Source: Bacteroidales bacterium | GTDB taxonomy: Bacteria > Bacteroidota > Bacteroidia > Bacteroidales > UBA12077 | Direction: 5' to 3' | Assembly (NCBI GenBank): GCA_030643125.1 | Contig: DAOWML010000097.1 | Coordinates: 1-7,748 of the forward strand | Length of the DNA stretch: 7,748 nucleotides | Part shown: one piece after another, positions 1-6,671 of the stretch | Numbering within the stretch: the first letter of the stretch is position 1 | Layout of the letters: every line of letters starts with the position of its first letter | Notes under the pieces: generated by a model | What the model saw: the letters and a program-made list of their open reading frames with translations, nothing else | What the model was told of the DNA's origin: nothing | The model's database searches: none | Position numbers and translations under genes: made by a program

Positions 1-1
1 A

Positions 2-424
2 CCACATTTGAGAACTTTACAACAACGCCTGGCAAAAGAAATGACTGTAATGGTTCATTCTGAAAATGATTATAATACAGCTGTAGCTGCATCAAAAATC
101 TTATTTGGAAAAGCAACGACTGAAGAGTTAAAAAATATCGATGAAAAAACATTTTTATCTGTTTTTGAAGGAGTACCAATGTTCGATGTTGAAAAATCAA
201 AAATTGAATCAGGAATTAATGTTTTAGATCTTTTGGCTGAAAAAACTCAAATTTTTCCTTCCAAAGGAGATTTAAGAAGAACCATCGAGGGAGGCGGAGT
301 AAGCATCAATAAAGAAAAAATCCAATCAGAAGAAATATCTGTTTGTTCTGATCGTTTATTGAATGATAAATATATACTGGTTCAGAAAGGAAAGAAAAAT
401 TATTTTTTAATAAGAATTATATAA
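2..424 (+). CDS. tyrS: Tyrosyl-tRNA synthetase, C-terminal part (5' end outside window)
   Basis: This is the last ~140 residues of cytoplasmic tyrosyl-tRNA synthetase, which attaches tyrosine to tRNA-Tyr. The frame is open to the left edge (P-H-L before the TTG at position 8), so that TTG is an internal Leu and not a start. The full enzyme is usually about 430 residues, so roughly two thirds, including the HIGH and KMSKS catalytic motifs, lies outside the window. The segment reading LQQRLAKEMTVMVHSE matches the helical connector found after the catalytic domain in bacterial TyrRS. The tail is an S4 RNA-binding domain, roughly residues 75-137 counted from position 8, with the typical KGDLRRTIEGGGVSIN signature and a VQKGKKNYFLI end. 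This domain contacts the tRNA. The gene ends in TAA and has no clear terminator behind it. Identification is by family recognition and is confident. Confidence 0.93.
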   Translation, partial: PHLRTLQQRLAKEMTVMVHSENDYNTAVAASKILFGKATTEELKNIDEKTFLSVFEGVPMFDVEKSKIESGINVLDLLAEKTQIFPSKGDLRRTIEGGGVSINKEKIQSEEISVCSDRLLNDKYILVQKGKKNYFLIRII

Positions 425-488
425 CCTGAATTTAGTTTATATTATTATGATATAAGTCGCATATTACAAATACATTAAGTTGCAAAAG

Positions 489-587
489 TGTGGATTTTAT
501 TATGACGGGTTTACTGGGATTTGGTGTTTTCGTGTTTTTGTGGCATTTTTTATTAGCCACTAAATCACCAAACCACTAAAATCCACA
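489..587. repeat. Imperfect long inverted repeat with tandem octamers (REP/MITE-like intergenic element)
   Basis: This intergenic stretch folds back on itself in three blocks. The outer arm is a perfect 11-bp pair (tgtggatttta at 489-499 with taaaatccaca at 577-587). The middle block is 7 bp (tttggtg at 520-526 with caccaaa at 566-572). The inner block is 5 bp (gtggc at 540-544 with gccac at 556-560) around an 11-nt AT loop. The right half is three octamers in exact tandem: ccactaaa (557-564), tcaccaaa (565-572) and ccactaaa (573-580). The left half is longer and more degenerate. No T-run follows on the plus strand, so it does not look like a simple terminator. It lies entirely between tyrS and wzz and would be in the wzz leader if transcription starts upstream. 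Its function is unknown; a dispersed REP-like or miniature mobile repeat is the likeliest reading. Confidence 0.6.
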
Positions 588-627
588 AAAAAACACAGAA
601 GAAAAGATCAATAAAAAAAGGTTCATC

Positions 628-1530
628 ATGCAAGATCAAACTGAATTTAACTTCAACTCTATGGATATCATTCGATTTATGTTTAAGCACAAATGGCCAA
701 TTATTATTGTAACATTAATTGCTGCCATTGCTTCGGTAATTGTTTCAATGACAATAACTCCAAAGTTCAAATCGTCGGTAATACTTTATCCGAAAACACA
801 AGTGTCTGTTTCGCATGCACTAACAACTGCCGAGTTAATTGACCCCGATGATCATATTATGAACTTTGGTGATGAGGAAGCAACAGAACAGTTGATTCAA
901 ACACTATATTCGGAAGATATACGATTTGCAATAATCGATAAATTCGATCTTTTAAATCACTATGATATTAATTCCGAAGGAGAATCTCCAATGACTAAGT
1001 TACACGAAGAATTCTCTGATAATATCAGGTTTAAAAAAACAGAATACCAGGCTGTACAAATTGATGTTATGGATACAGATCCGCAGGTGGCTGCTGATAT
1101 TGCGAACGAAATAGCTTCTTTGCTTGACAAAACGTTAAATAAAATGCAGAACGATGTTGCGGTTGGAATTTTAAAAGTGGTTGAAGGAGAGTATAATCTG
1201 TTAATATCTGAAATAGAGCAGATTGAAAACTCGTTAAAAGCTTTAGGAAACAACAGAACCGATCCTAAATATATTTCGTTAAGCGAACAGCTTATAAATG
1301 AAAATAAACGGCTAAGCGATTTAAAATCAAAATTGGTTGAGGCTCGTGTAAACGCAAACCAGGATTTGCCACGAAAGTTTTTGGTGGCAAAAGCTTATCC
1401 TGCCGAAAAAAAGGCTTATCCGGTTCGCTGGTTAATTTGTGCTGTTTCTACTATTTCTGCATTTGTTTTTGCTGTATTAATGATGCTTTTTATCGAGAGT
1501 TATAAAGATCTTTTGAAATTTAAACAATAA
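628..1530 (+). CDS. Wzz-type polysaccharide chain-length determinant protein
   Basis: This is a polysaccharide co-polymerase of the Wzz family (300 aa) that sits in the inner membrane and controls the length of O-antigen or capsule chains made by a Wzy polymerase. An N-terminal cytoplasmic tail (residues 1-22) leads into TM1 (about 23-43). A large periplasmic region follows, with a helical coiled-coil-like stretch at about 175-245, and then TM2 (about 268-289). The proline-rich motif AYPAEKKAYPVRW just before TM2 is characteristic of this family. No Walker-type tyrosine-kinase domain follows TM2, so this is the short Wzz form and not a Wzc/BY-kinase. The ATG at 628 gives a normal cytoplasmic tail; a second in-frame ATG at 661 is a weaker alternative. 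No Shine-Dalgarno is seen, as is usual in Bacteroidota. The next gene's reconstructed start (TTG at 1535) would lie four bases after the TAA, suggesting a two-gene operon. Confidence 0.85.
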   Translation: MQDQTEFNFNSMDIIRFMFKHKWPIIIVTLIAAIASVIVSMTITPKFKSSVILYPKTQVSVSHALTTAELIDPDDHIMNFGDEEATEQLIQTLYSEDIRFAIIDKFDLLNHYDINSEGESPMTKLHEEFSDNIRFKKTEYQAVQIDVMDTDPQVAADIANEIASLLDKTLNKMQNDVAVGILKVVEGEYNLLISEIEQIENSLKALGNNRTDPKYISLSEQLINENKRLSDLKSKLVEARVNANQDLPRKFLVAKAYPAEKKAYPVRWLICAVSTISAFVFAVLMMLFIESYKDLLKFKQ

Positions 1531-1534
1531 AGCC

Positions 1535-1655
1535 TTGTCAAAGAATAAAATCCTTTTTTATTCTGTTTATAGCTTATGATTTATATTATATTGCATTCTT
1601 ACCTGTAATTTTACTTTTTTTATTTGCCGGTTTTATATCCTTAGATAAAATTCTT
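1535..1655 (+). other. Probable displaced 5' coding part of the O-antigen ligase gene, broken at a T6 tract
   Basis: The frame of the downstream ligase gene stays open upstream of 1656 back to the stop at 1521-1523, but it contains no ATG, GTG or TTG. Translated, it gives a hydrophobic segment, ILFIAYDLYYIAFLPVILLF, followed by LFAGFISLDKILL, which joins naturally to AVVFFTPLS. This resembles the first helix of Bacteroidota Wzy_C proteins. A plausible start, TTG at 1535 (MSKNKILF), lies in another frame. The two frames meet exactly at the six-T run 1554-1559. One T fewer would fuse them into a continuous protein of about 467 residues starting four bases after the wzz stop. Seen: the open frames and the T tract. 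Inferred: that they were one gene. A sequencing or assembly error, a true mutation and slippage are all possible. Confidence 0.55.
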
Positions 1656-2939
1656 TTGGCTGTTGTCTTTTTTACACCACTTTCTATTCAGTTAGATGAT
1701 TTACTCCCGGGTATTCCATTTAATTTATCATTACCTACAGAACCCTTACTTCTAGGTGTTTTTGTTTTGTTTATATTCAAGTTGTTGCTGGATGGCAAGT
1801 TCGATAAAAAGGTATTGTTACACCCGGTTTCAATAGCAATTTATATAAATCTTTTTTGGATTTTTCTCACAAGTTTTACCAGCACAATGCCCGGAGTATC
1901 TTTTAAGTTTTTATTATCGAGACTGTGGTTTGTGGTGGCTATGTATTTTTTAGCTACCCTGGTTTTTAAGGAATATAAAAATATTGAAAAATTTCACTGG
2001 CTTTATATAGCATCTCTTATAATTGTTATTATCTATACCAATATCAGGTTATCAGCTTATGGTCTCGATAATCAACACGCATCAAACTGGGTGGTTTGGC
2101 CATTTTTTAGTGACCACACATCCTATGGAGCGATGCTTGTAATGTTTCTTTTTCCATTGTTTTATTTCCTAATCAGGAAGAGCAATAACCTGTTTTTAAG
2201 AACAAGCACAATTATTGTTTTTGTCATTTTTGTTATAGCAATTATTCTTTCTTATACTCGTGCTGCATGGTTAAGCTTATTTGCCGGAATAGGATTGTTA
2301 ATTATTATTAAACTAAAGATTAAGATTAAATATGTTCTTATTGCAGGCTTGGGAGTTGTGCTTTTGTTTTTTGCTTTGCAAAATAAAGTACTTGAGGGTT
2401 TAGAAAGCAATGAATCAGAATCTTCAGGCAAATTTTCAGAGCATATAGAGTCAATAGCCAACATAACCTCCGATGCATCAAATATGGAACGAATTAATCG
2501 CTGGAAATGTGCCATTGGAATGTTCAAAGAAAAACCATTTTGGGGCTGGGGCCCGGGAACATATAAATTTCAGTATGCTCCTTTTCAATATTCTTACGAC
2601 AGAACAATTATTAGTACGAATTTTGGCGATTTGGGGAATGCTCATAGTGAGTATTTAGGGCCATTATCTGAATCCGGGATAATAGGAATGCTTTCGTTTA
2701 TGCTTATCGTCTTTATGGCTTTTAGAACAGGATACAGGGTTTATCACAACACAAAGTCAAAAGAGATAAAAGAATTTTCACTTTATATTATTTTGGGCTT
2801 ATCTACTTATTTTATGCACGGTATATTAAATAACTTTCTCGATACCGATAAAGCATCAGTTCCTGTTTGGGGATTTATAGCCATGCTTGTGGCTTTGGAT
2901 GTTTATCATAAAGAGAGGAAAGAAATGAATCCGGATTAA
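1656..2939 (+). CDS. O-antigen ligase/polymerase-like membrane protein (Wzy_C family)
   Basis: This is a multi-pass inner-membrane protein of the O-antigen ligase/Wzy_C superfamily. Such proteins transfer or polymerise undecaprenyl-linked sugar chains on the periplasmic face. The 427-residue frame has around ten hydrophobic helices. Numbered from the TTG at 1656, there is an HTSYG motif at 154-158 and the family's conserved arginine region YTRAAWLS at 200-207 (R202, the counterpart of the SRGA-type motif). A long hydrophilic, presumed periplasmic loop follows (about 245-340), with GWGPGTY at 297-303 and AHSEYLGPLSESG at 329-341, where H330 matches the conserved ligase/polymerase histidine. 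The pairing with wzz supports a role in surface polysaccharide assembly; ligase and polymerase cannot be told apart from sequence alone. The TTG at 1656 is probably not the natural start, because coding-like sequence continues upstream across a frame break near 1554-1559. As written, the product would lack its first transmembrane helix. Confidence 0.8.
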   Translation: MAVVFFTPLSIQLDDLLPGIPFNLSLPTEPLLLGVFVLFIFKLLLDGKFDKKVLLHPVSIAIYINLFWIFLTSFTSTMPGVSFKFLLSRLWFVVAMYFLATLVFKEYKNIEKFHWLYIASLIIVIIYTNIRLSAYGLDNQHASNWVVWPFFSDHTSYGAMLVMFLFPLFYFLIRKSNNLFLRTSTIIVFVIFVIAIILSYTRAAWLSLFAGIGLLIIIKLKIKIKYVLIAGLGVVLLFFALQNKVLEGLESNESESSGKFSEHIESIANITSDASNMERINRWKCAIGMFKEKPFWGWGPGTYKFQYAPFQYSYDRTIISTNFGDLGNAHSEYLGPLSESGIIGMLSFMLIVFMAFRTGYRVYHNTKSKEIKEFSLYIILGLSTYFMHGILNNFLDTDKASVPVWGFIAMLVALDVYHKERKEMNPD

Positions 2940-2962
2940 ACCCTTTCTTTATTTTAGAATCA

Positions 2963-2970
2963 TATATTTG
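2963..2970 (+). promoter_or_regulatory. Candidate Bacteroidota -7 promoter box (TATATTTG)
   Basis: TATATTTG is an exact match to the TAnnTTTG -7 element known for Bacteroidota housekeeping promoters. It lies in the 48-bp gap between the O-antigen ligase stop and the dehalogenase-like start and ends 17 bases before the ATG at 2988. A matching TTG-type -33 element is not evident 17-23 bases upstream, where the sequence is C/T-rich, so the call is tentative. If used, it would give the dehalogenase-like gene a very short leader and separate its transcription from the polysaccharide genes. Confidence 0.4.
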
Positions 2971-2987
2971 TCTCAAAAGATTTTACC

Positions 2988-4364
2988 ATGCTCAGTTTAA
3001 TTGCTTATAATCAAAGCTTAATTGATTTACTATTACTATTTACGGGATTTGGCATTTCCGGAATAATGATTTATGTAAAAATAATTTCCATAATTGAAAA
3101 AGAATACCGGGCAGCAAAAATTTCTTTTTTACTTTCTGTCATTTTTTTTGCACCCTTTATTTCATTGTATTTATATGATTTTCCTTATAAAGAAATAGCA
3201 TCAATAGTATTATTAGCTGTTGTTGTATTAGTTATAATCCTTTTGTTTTTTCCTGTTCGACCAAAAATCAAAGGAGGTTTTCAAGTTCCAAAAGAAAAGC
3301 ATGATGAAAGAAACGTAATGTTTTCACGTAACGAGCTTAAGCCGGGAACAAAGCAATTTGATTCGTATTATTCAAATAATTCCGATAAAAAATATTTAGA
3401 CGATAAATTCAGAGAGAAACCGGGATTATTATCTCCGGATTCTTCGATGTATCATCCTTTCTCTTTTGCATCGGCACATGCAAATTTAGAAGTTATTGAA
3501 GCTTTAAAGCCAATTGTTAACGGGTCTGTTGCCAAACAGGTGATAGATATTGAACCTTCGAAAATCAGCAATTATTTAAAAACATGGTCGAAAAAGCTTG
3601 GGGCTCATTCTGTTGGAATTACAGAGTTAAAAGATTACCATTTATACTCGCATAAAGGACGTGGCGATTTGTATGGTAAAGAGATATCAAACAAGCAAAA
3701 ATATGCAATTGCTATTACTATAGAAATGGATAACGAAATGATGCAAACGGCACCAAAAGGGTCGGTAGTAATGGAATCTACTCAACAATATTTAAGCTCA
3801 GGCACTATTGCATTACAGTTGGCATATTTTATTCGTAATTTAGGTTATTCTGCTCGTGCTCATATTGACGGTAATTACGAACTTATATGTCCGTTGGTTG
3901 CTCGTGATGCCGGATTAGGCGAAATAGGAAGAATGGGCTTGTTAATGACTCTAAAATTAGGACCAAGGGTTCGAATTGCAGTTATTACGACTGATATACC
4001 ATTAGAGCTGGATAAAAGAAAAGATTTTTCATCGGTAATAGATTTTTGCGGAATTTGTAAAAAGTGTGCTGATGTATGTCCATCGAGTTCAATATCTTTC
4101 AACCAGAGAGAAGAAATAAAAGGAGTGCTTCGCTGGAAAATAAATCATGAAAGTTGTTTTACCTACTGGTGCACATCAGGAACCGATTGTGGACGTTGCA
4201 TGGCTGCATGTCCGTATGCTCATCCAAATAATTATATGCATAATTTTATTCGTTGGGGTATTAGTAATTCATATATTTTCAGACGATTTGCATTATATAT
4301 GGATGATTTATTCTATGGTCGAAAACCAAAATCAAGAAATTTTCCTTCGTGGATTGATATGTAA
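2988..4364 (+). CDS. Membrane-anchored reductive dehalogenase-like 4Fe-4S protein
   Basis: This 458-residue protein has a reductive-dehalogenase-like (RdhA/PceA-type) body. Family members use a corrinoid and two 4Fe-4S clusters to remove halogens from organic compounds; the substrate here is unknown. Three N-terminal helices are visible at about 11-32, 45-63 and 69-89. The catalytic-type domain follows, with the early LKPGTKQFDSYY segment, YAIAITIEMD (from Y239), YLSSGTIALQLAYFIRNLGY (from Y268), and AGLGEIGRMGLL around 308-319 followed by LGPRVRIAVITTDIPL. The first cluster is C354-x2-C357-x2-C360-x3-C364-P. The second uses C395, C401, C404 and C408-P, with an extra C390. There is no twin-arginine signal. 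Lysine/arginine-rich segments after TM1 (31-44) and TM3 (92-103) suggest the catalytic domain faces the cytoplasm. No rdhB-like anchor gene or cobalamin riboswitch is adjacent. It could instead be a related corrinoid iron-sulfur reductase (queG-like epoxyqueuosine reductases share the ferredoxin part), but the central motifs favour the RdhA group. Confidence 0.8.
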   Translation: MLSLIAYNQSLIDLLLLFTGFGISGIMIYVKIISIIEKEYRAAKISFLLSVIFFAPFISLYLYDFPYKEIASIVLLAVVVLVIILLFFPVRPKIKGGFQVPKEKHDERNVMFSRNELKPGTKQFDSYYSNNSDKKYLDDKFREKPGLLSPDSSMYHPFSFASAHANLEVIEALKPIVNGSVAKQVIDIEPSKISNYLKTWSKKLGAHSVGITELKDYHLYSHKGRGDLYGKEISNKQKYAIAITIEMDNEMMQTAPKGSVVMESTQQYLSSGTIALQLAYFIRNLGYSARAHIDGNYELICPLVARDAGLGEIGRMGLLMTLKLGPRVRIAVITTDIPLELDKRKDFSSVIDFCGICKKCADVCPSSSISFNQREEIKGVLRWKINHESCFTYWCTSGTDCGRCMAACPYAHPNNYMHNFIRWGISNSYIFRRFALYMDDLFYGRKPKSRNFPSWIDM

Positions 4365-4366
4365 GC

Positions 4367-4383
4367 AAAAGTATTATACTTTT
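4367..4383. promoter_or_regulatory. Perfect AT-rich dyad between the dehalogenase-like and phosphatase genes
   Basis: The 17 bases aaaagtattatactttt form a perfect inverted repeat with 8-bp arms around a single T. It starts two bases after the dehalogenase-like stop codon and ends 23 bases before the next ATG. The one-base centre suits a dimeric DNA-binding protein better than an RNA hairpin. As RNA it could form only a weak AT-rich stem with a three-base loop. It overlaps a near-match to the -7 box (TACTTTTA at 4377-4384, with the last base differing from TAnnTTTG), so it might be an operator over a weak promoter for the downstream gene. In sequence this AT-rich, chance symmetry is also possible. 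Confidence 0.3.
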
Positions 4384-4406
4384 ATACTGAATTTAATTTA
4401 CCTAAA

Positions 4407-6608
4407 ATGAAAAGAAGCCTTTTTCATGTTTTTCTTATTTTACTTACATGTAATTTTGTTGCATTTGGTAATCAAAAAGATACTTTAATAACTTTTTCTT
4501 CTGAAACCGAAGCCATTCAAAAAATAAATGAATTAATTGATCTTTCAGAGTTGAATAGAAACCGAAACCCCGAAAAATCAGTTATTTATGGTTTGTCTGC
4601 AATAAAAATCAGTAAAGAAATTGAAAATTACGAATTGCAGTGTTTGGCAGAATTTTCAACGGGCTTCGCGTGTTACATTCAAAATGATTTCGAAAACGCC
4701 TTAATTCATCTTGATAATTCGCTGGAGTTAAGTAGATTAAACAATAATAGCGAAGGAGAGGCATTGTCGCTAAACCGCATTGGTAATACATATCAGTTAA
4801 TGGGCGAATACAGTGAAGCTTTAAACTTTTATGAAGAGGCAATGACTATAAACAGGGATTTGCAGAACGATCAGGAAATAGCCCGAACATTAACTAACCT
4901 GGGGAGCGTTTATAGACTATATGGTAATTACGAATTGGCTATAAATCAACACCTTGAGGCTTTGTCCATCTACGAAGGGCTTCAAAATAACGAAGGAATA
5001 GCGTGGTCGGCCTTGAATATTGCACGATTGTTTAAAATGATGAAGAATTATCAAAAAAGCATCAACTATGTAAATCAATCCTTAAATATTTATCAGAAAA
5101 TAGAAGAAGAACAAGAAGTTAGTATTGGTGTTACCCTATGCTATAAAGAATTGGGTAATATTTATTATGAAATGGGTGATTTGGATTATGCTGTTGAGTA
5201 TAGTGAAAGAGTGCTGGCAAGAAATAAATCAACAGAAAATAAACTTGGTGTTGCAAATTCGTTAAGTACGCTTGGTAAGATATATTTCGATGCCGGAAAT
5301 TATAAAAAATCAGAAGTATTTTTAATCCAGGCTAAAGAGCTGAAAGATTCATTAAATGATAATACCGAAATATCGTCAATTTTAAGATATTTAGGGAAAA
5401 TTTATTTAATCGAAGGGAAAACTATAAAAGCCAGGGAATATTTAAATAAAAGCCTTGATTTTGCCCAAATCCAGAACCTGAAAAAAGATATTAAAGAAAC
5501 TTATTTGGCATTGTCAGAATTATATAAAAGTAGAAACAATCCGTATAAAGCGTTTTATTACTATAGGCGATTTACAAACCTGAAGGATAGTCTTAACAGT
5601 CAGAAAATTAACGAGCTTGAATTACAATATGAGTTTGATAAAGAACAACGACGAATTGAATTTGAGCAACAGCAAAAAGAGGCAGAACAAAAGGCAAGAC
5701 TTCAAAAACAGAAGATTTTTACATGGGTTTTTGTAAGCGGATTTTTATTTATGATTGTTCTGGCTTATGTTATTTTTAAAAACTATCAGCGTAAGAAAAA
5801 AACAAATATTATTCTTACTAAACAAAATGACCAGATTGCACATCAAAATACAATTATTACTGATAGTATTGAATATGCCAGAAGAATACAATCGGCATTA
5901 TTTCCTCAGGAAAAATTTCTGAAAAGAGTATTAGCAGAATATTTTATTTATATGAAACCTAAAAACATTGTCAGTGGTGATTTTTACTGGGTTTCTGAAA
6001 AAGACGATAAAATAATAATTGCAGTATCTGATTGTACCGGGCATGGAGTTCCCGGAGCCTTTATGAGCATGCTTGGAATTGCTTTTCTGAATGAAATAGT
6101 AAATAAAAGTAAAACCATTCAGGCCAATTCTGTTTTAGATCAACTAAGAGAAAATATTATTTACTCTTTACATCAGGAATATGGCATAAAAGGTTCTAAA
6201 GATGGAATGGATATGGCCTTGTGTATTATTGACAGAGAAACACTTAAGATGCAATATGCAGGTGCATATAATTCTGTTTTTGTTGTAAGGGAAAAAGAAG
6301 TGCACGAGATAAAAGCAGATAAAATGCCCATTGGAATTCATGCAGTTAAAGTTGATAAAGGGTTTGTAAATAAGGAGTTTGAGCTCCACAAACAGGATAT
6401 GCTATATTTATTTTCTGATGGATATGTTGATCAGTTTGGTGGTGAAAAAGGCTTGAAATACAAACAAAAATCGTTTAAAGAGTTATTGATTAATATATCT
6501 GACAAATCTATGGATAATCAAAAAACAGAGATTGAAAAAACGATGGGGAAATGGCAGGGAGATTATTCACAACTTGACGATATGATGATAATGGGAATCA
6601 GAATTTGA
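4407..6608 (+). CDS. TPR-repeat sensor with transmembrane helix and PP2C/SpoIIE phosphatase domain
   Basis: This is a 733-residue signalling protein of a layout common in Bacteroidota. A signal peptide (about 1-21) is followed by about eight tetratricopeptide repeats (roughly 75-390, with repeated G-x-Y-x-x-A-x-x-x-Y/H patterns) in the presumed periplasm. A charged Glu/Gln/Lys-rich coiled coil (about 397-436), one membrane helix (about 437-457) and a second helical linker (about 462-497) come next. A cytoplasmic PP2C-type SpoIIE phosphatase domain (about 500-733) ends the protein. The metal-binding acidic residues expected for the family appear intact: D525 in SGDFYW, D542 in SDCTGHGVPGAF, D599/D602 in DGMDMAL, D671 in LFSDGYVD and D724/D725 in LDDMM. 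It should be an active Ser/Thr phosphatase, typically acting on an anti-sigma-factor antagonist or similar phosphoprotein; no such partner is in the window. It starts 42 bp after the dehalogenase-like gene in the same direction and may share its transcript. A strong terminator follows. Confidence 0.88.
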   Translation: MKRSLFHVFLILLTCNFVAFGNQKDTLITFSSETEAIQKINELIDLSELNRNRNPEKSVIYGLSAIKISKEIENYELQCLAEFSTGFACYIQNDFENALIHLDNSLELSRLNNNSEGEALSLNRIGNTYQLMGEYSEALNFYEEAMTINRDLQNDQEIARTLTNLGSVYRLYGNYELAINQHLEALSIYEGLQNNEGIAWSALNIARLFKMMKNYQKSINYVNQSLNIYQKIEEEQEVSIGVTLCYKELGNIYYEMGDLDYAVEYSERVLARNKSTENKLGVANSLSTLGKIYFDAGNYKKSEVFLIQAKELKDSLNDNTEISSILRYLGKIYLIEGKTIKAREYLNKSLDFAQIQNLKKDIKETYLALSELYKSRNNPYKAFYYYRRFTNLKDSLNSQKINELELQYEFDKEQRRIEFEQQQKEAEQKARLQKQKIFTWVFVSGFLFMIVLAYVIFKNYQRKKKTNIILTKQNDQIAHQNTIITDSIEYARRIQSALFPQEKFLKRVLAEYFIYMKPKNIVSGDFYWVSEKDDKIIIAVSDCTGHGVPGAFMSMLGIAFLNEIVNKSKTIQANSVLDQLRENIIYSLHQEYGIKGSKDGMDMALCIIDRETLKMQYAGAYNSVFVVREKEVHEIKADKMPIGIHAVKVDKGFVNKEFELHKQDMLYLFSDGYVDQFGGEKGLKYKQKSFKELLINISDKSMDNQKTEIEKTMGKWQGDYSQLDDMMIMGIRI

Positions 6609-6626
6609 TAAAGACAGGAGAAATGA

Positions 6627-6663
6627 AAAAACATCCGAAGTTTTAAAAACTTCGGATGTTTTT
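6627..6663. terminator. Bidirectional intrinsic terminator between convergent genes
   Basis: A perfect 14-bp stem (aaaaacatccgaag at 6627-6640, cttcggatgttttt at 6650-6663) encloses a nine-base loop (ttttaaaaa) that can itself partly pair. GC pairs sit in the middle of the stem, with an A-run on the left and a T-run on the right. It therefore reads as a Rho-independent terminator in both directions. It begins 18 bases after the stop of the phosphatase gene on the plus strand and lies 8 bases beyond the stop of the phosphate transporter gene on the minus strand, exactly where a shared terminator is expected. Confidence 0.92.
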
Positions 6664-6671
6664 GTAAATTT

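Noticed and set aside
489..600. Terminator for tyrS
   Set aside because: The hairpin is long, AT-rich and interrupted, and is followed on the plus strand by an A-rich run instead of T residues, so it does not fit a Rho-independent terminator.
960..1253. Reverse-strand open frame inside wzz, and similar reverse frames at 2252-2527, 3875-4102, 4609-4842 and 6168-6389
   Set aside because: Each is antisense to a well-supported gene, with low-complexity translation and no family resemblance.
1554..1560. TTTTTTA as a programmed -1 ribosomal slippery heptamer
   Set aside because: The heptamer is present, but its codon phase does not match the upstream frame from TTG 1535, and the shift needed is +1 (or -2), not -1. 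Ordinary homopolymer indel or slippage is a better explanation.
1576..1608. ATG at 1576 as the start of the O-antigen ligase gene
   Set aside because: It is in a different frame from the ligase and meets a TAA after ten codons (1606-1608).
2940..2987. Cobalamin riboswitch before the dehalogenase-like gene
   Set aside because: The gap is only 48 bases, far too short for a cobalamin riboswitch, and no B12-box-like sequence is seen.
4147..4410. Forward open frame overlapping the end of the dehalogenase-like gene
   Set aside because: It lies mostly inside the iron-sulfur coding region in another frame, and its translation has no recognisable features, so it is a shadow.
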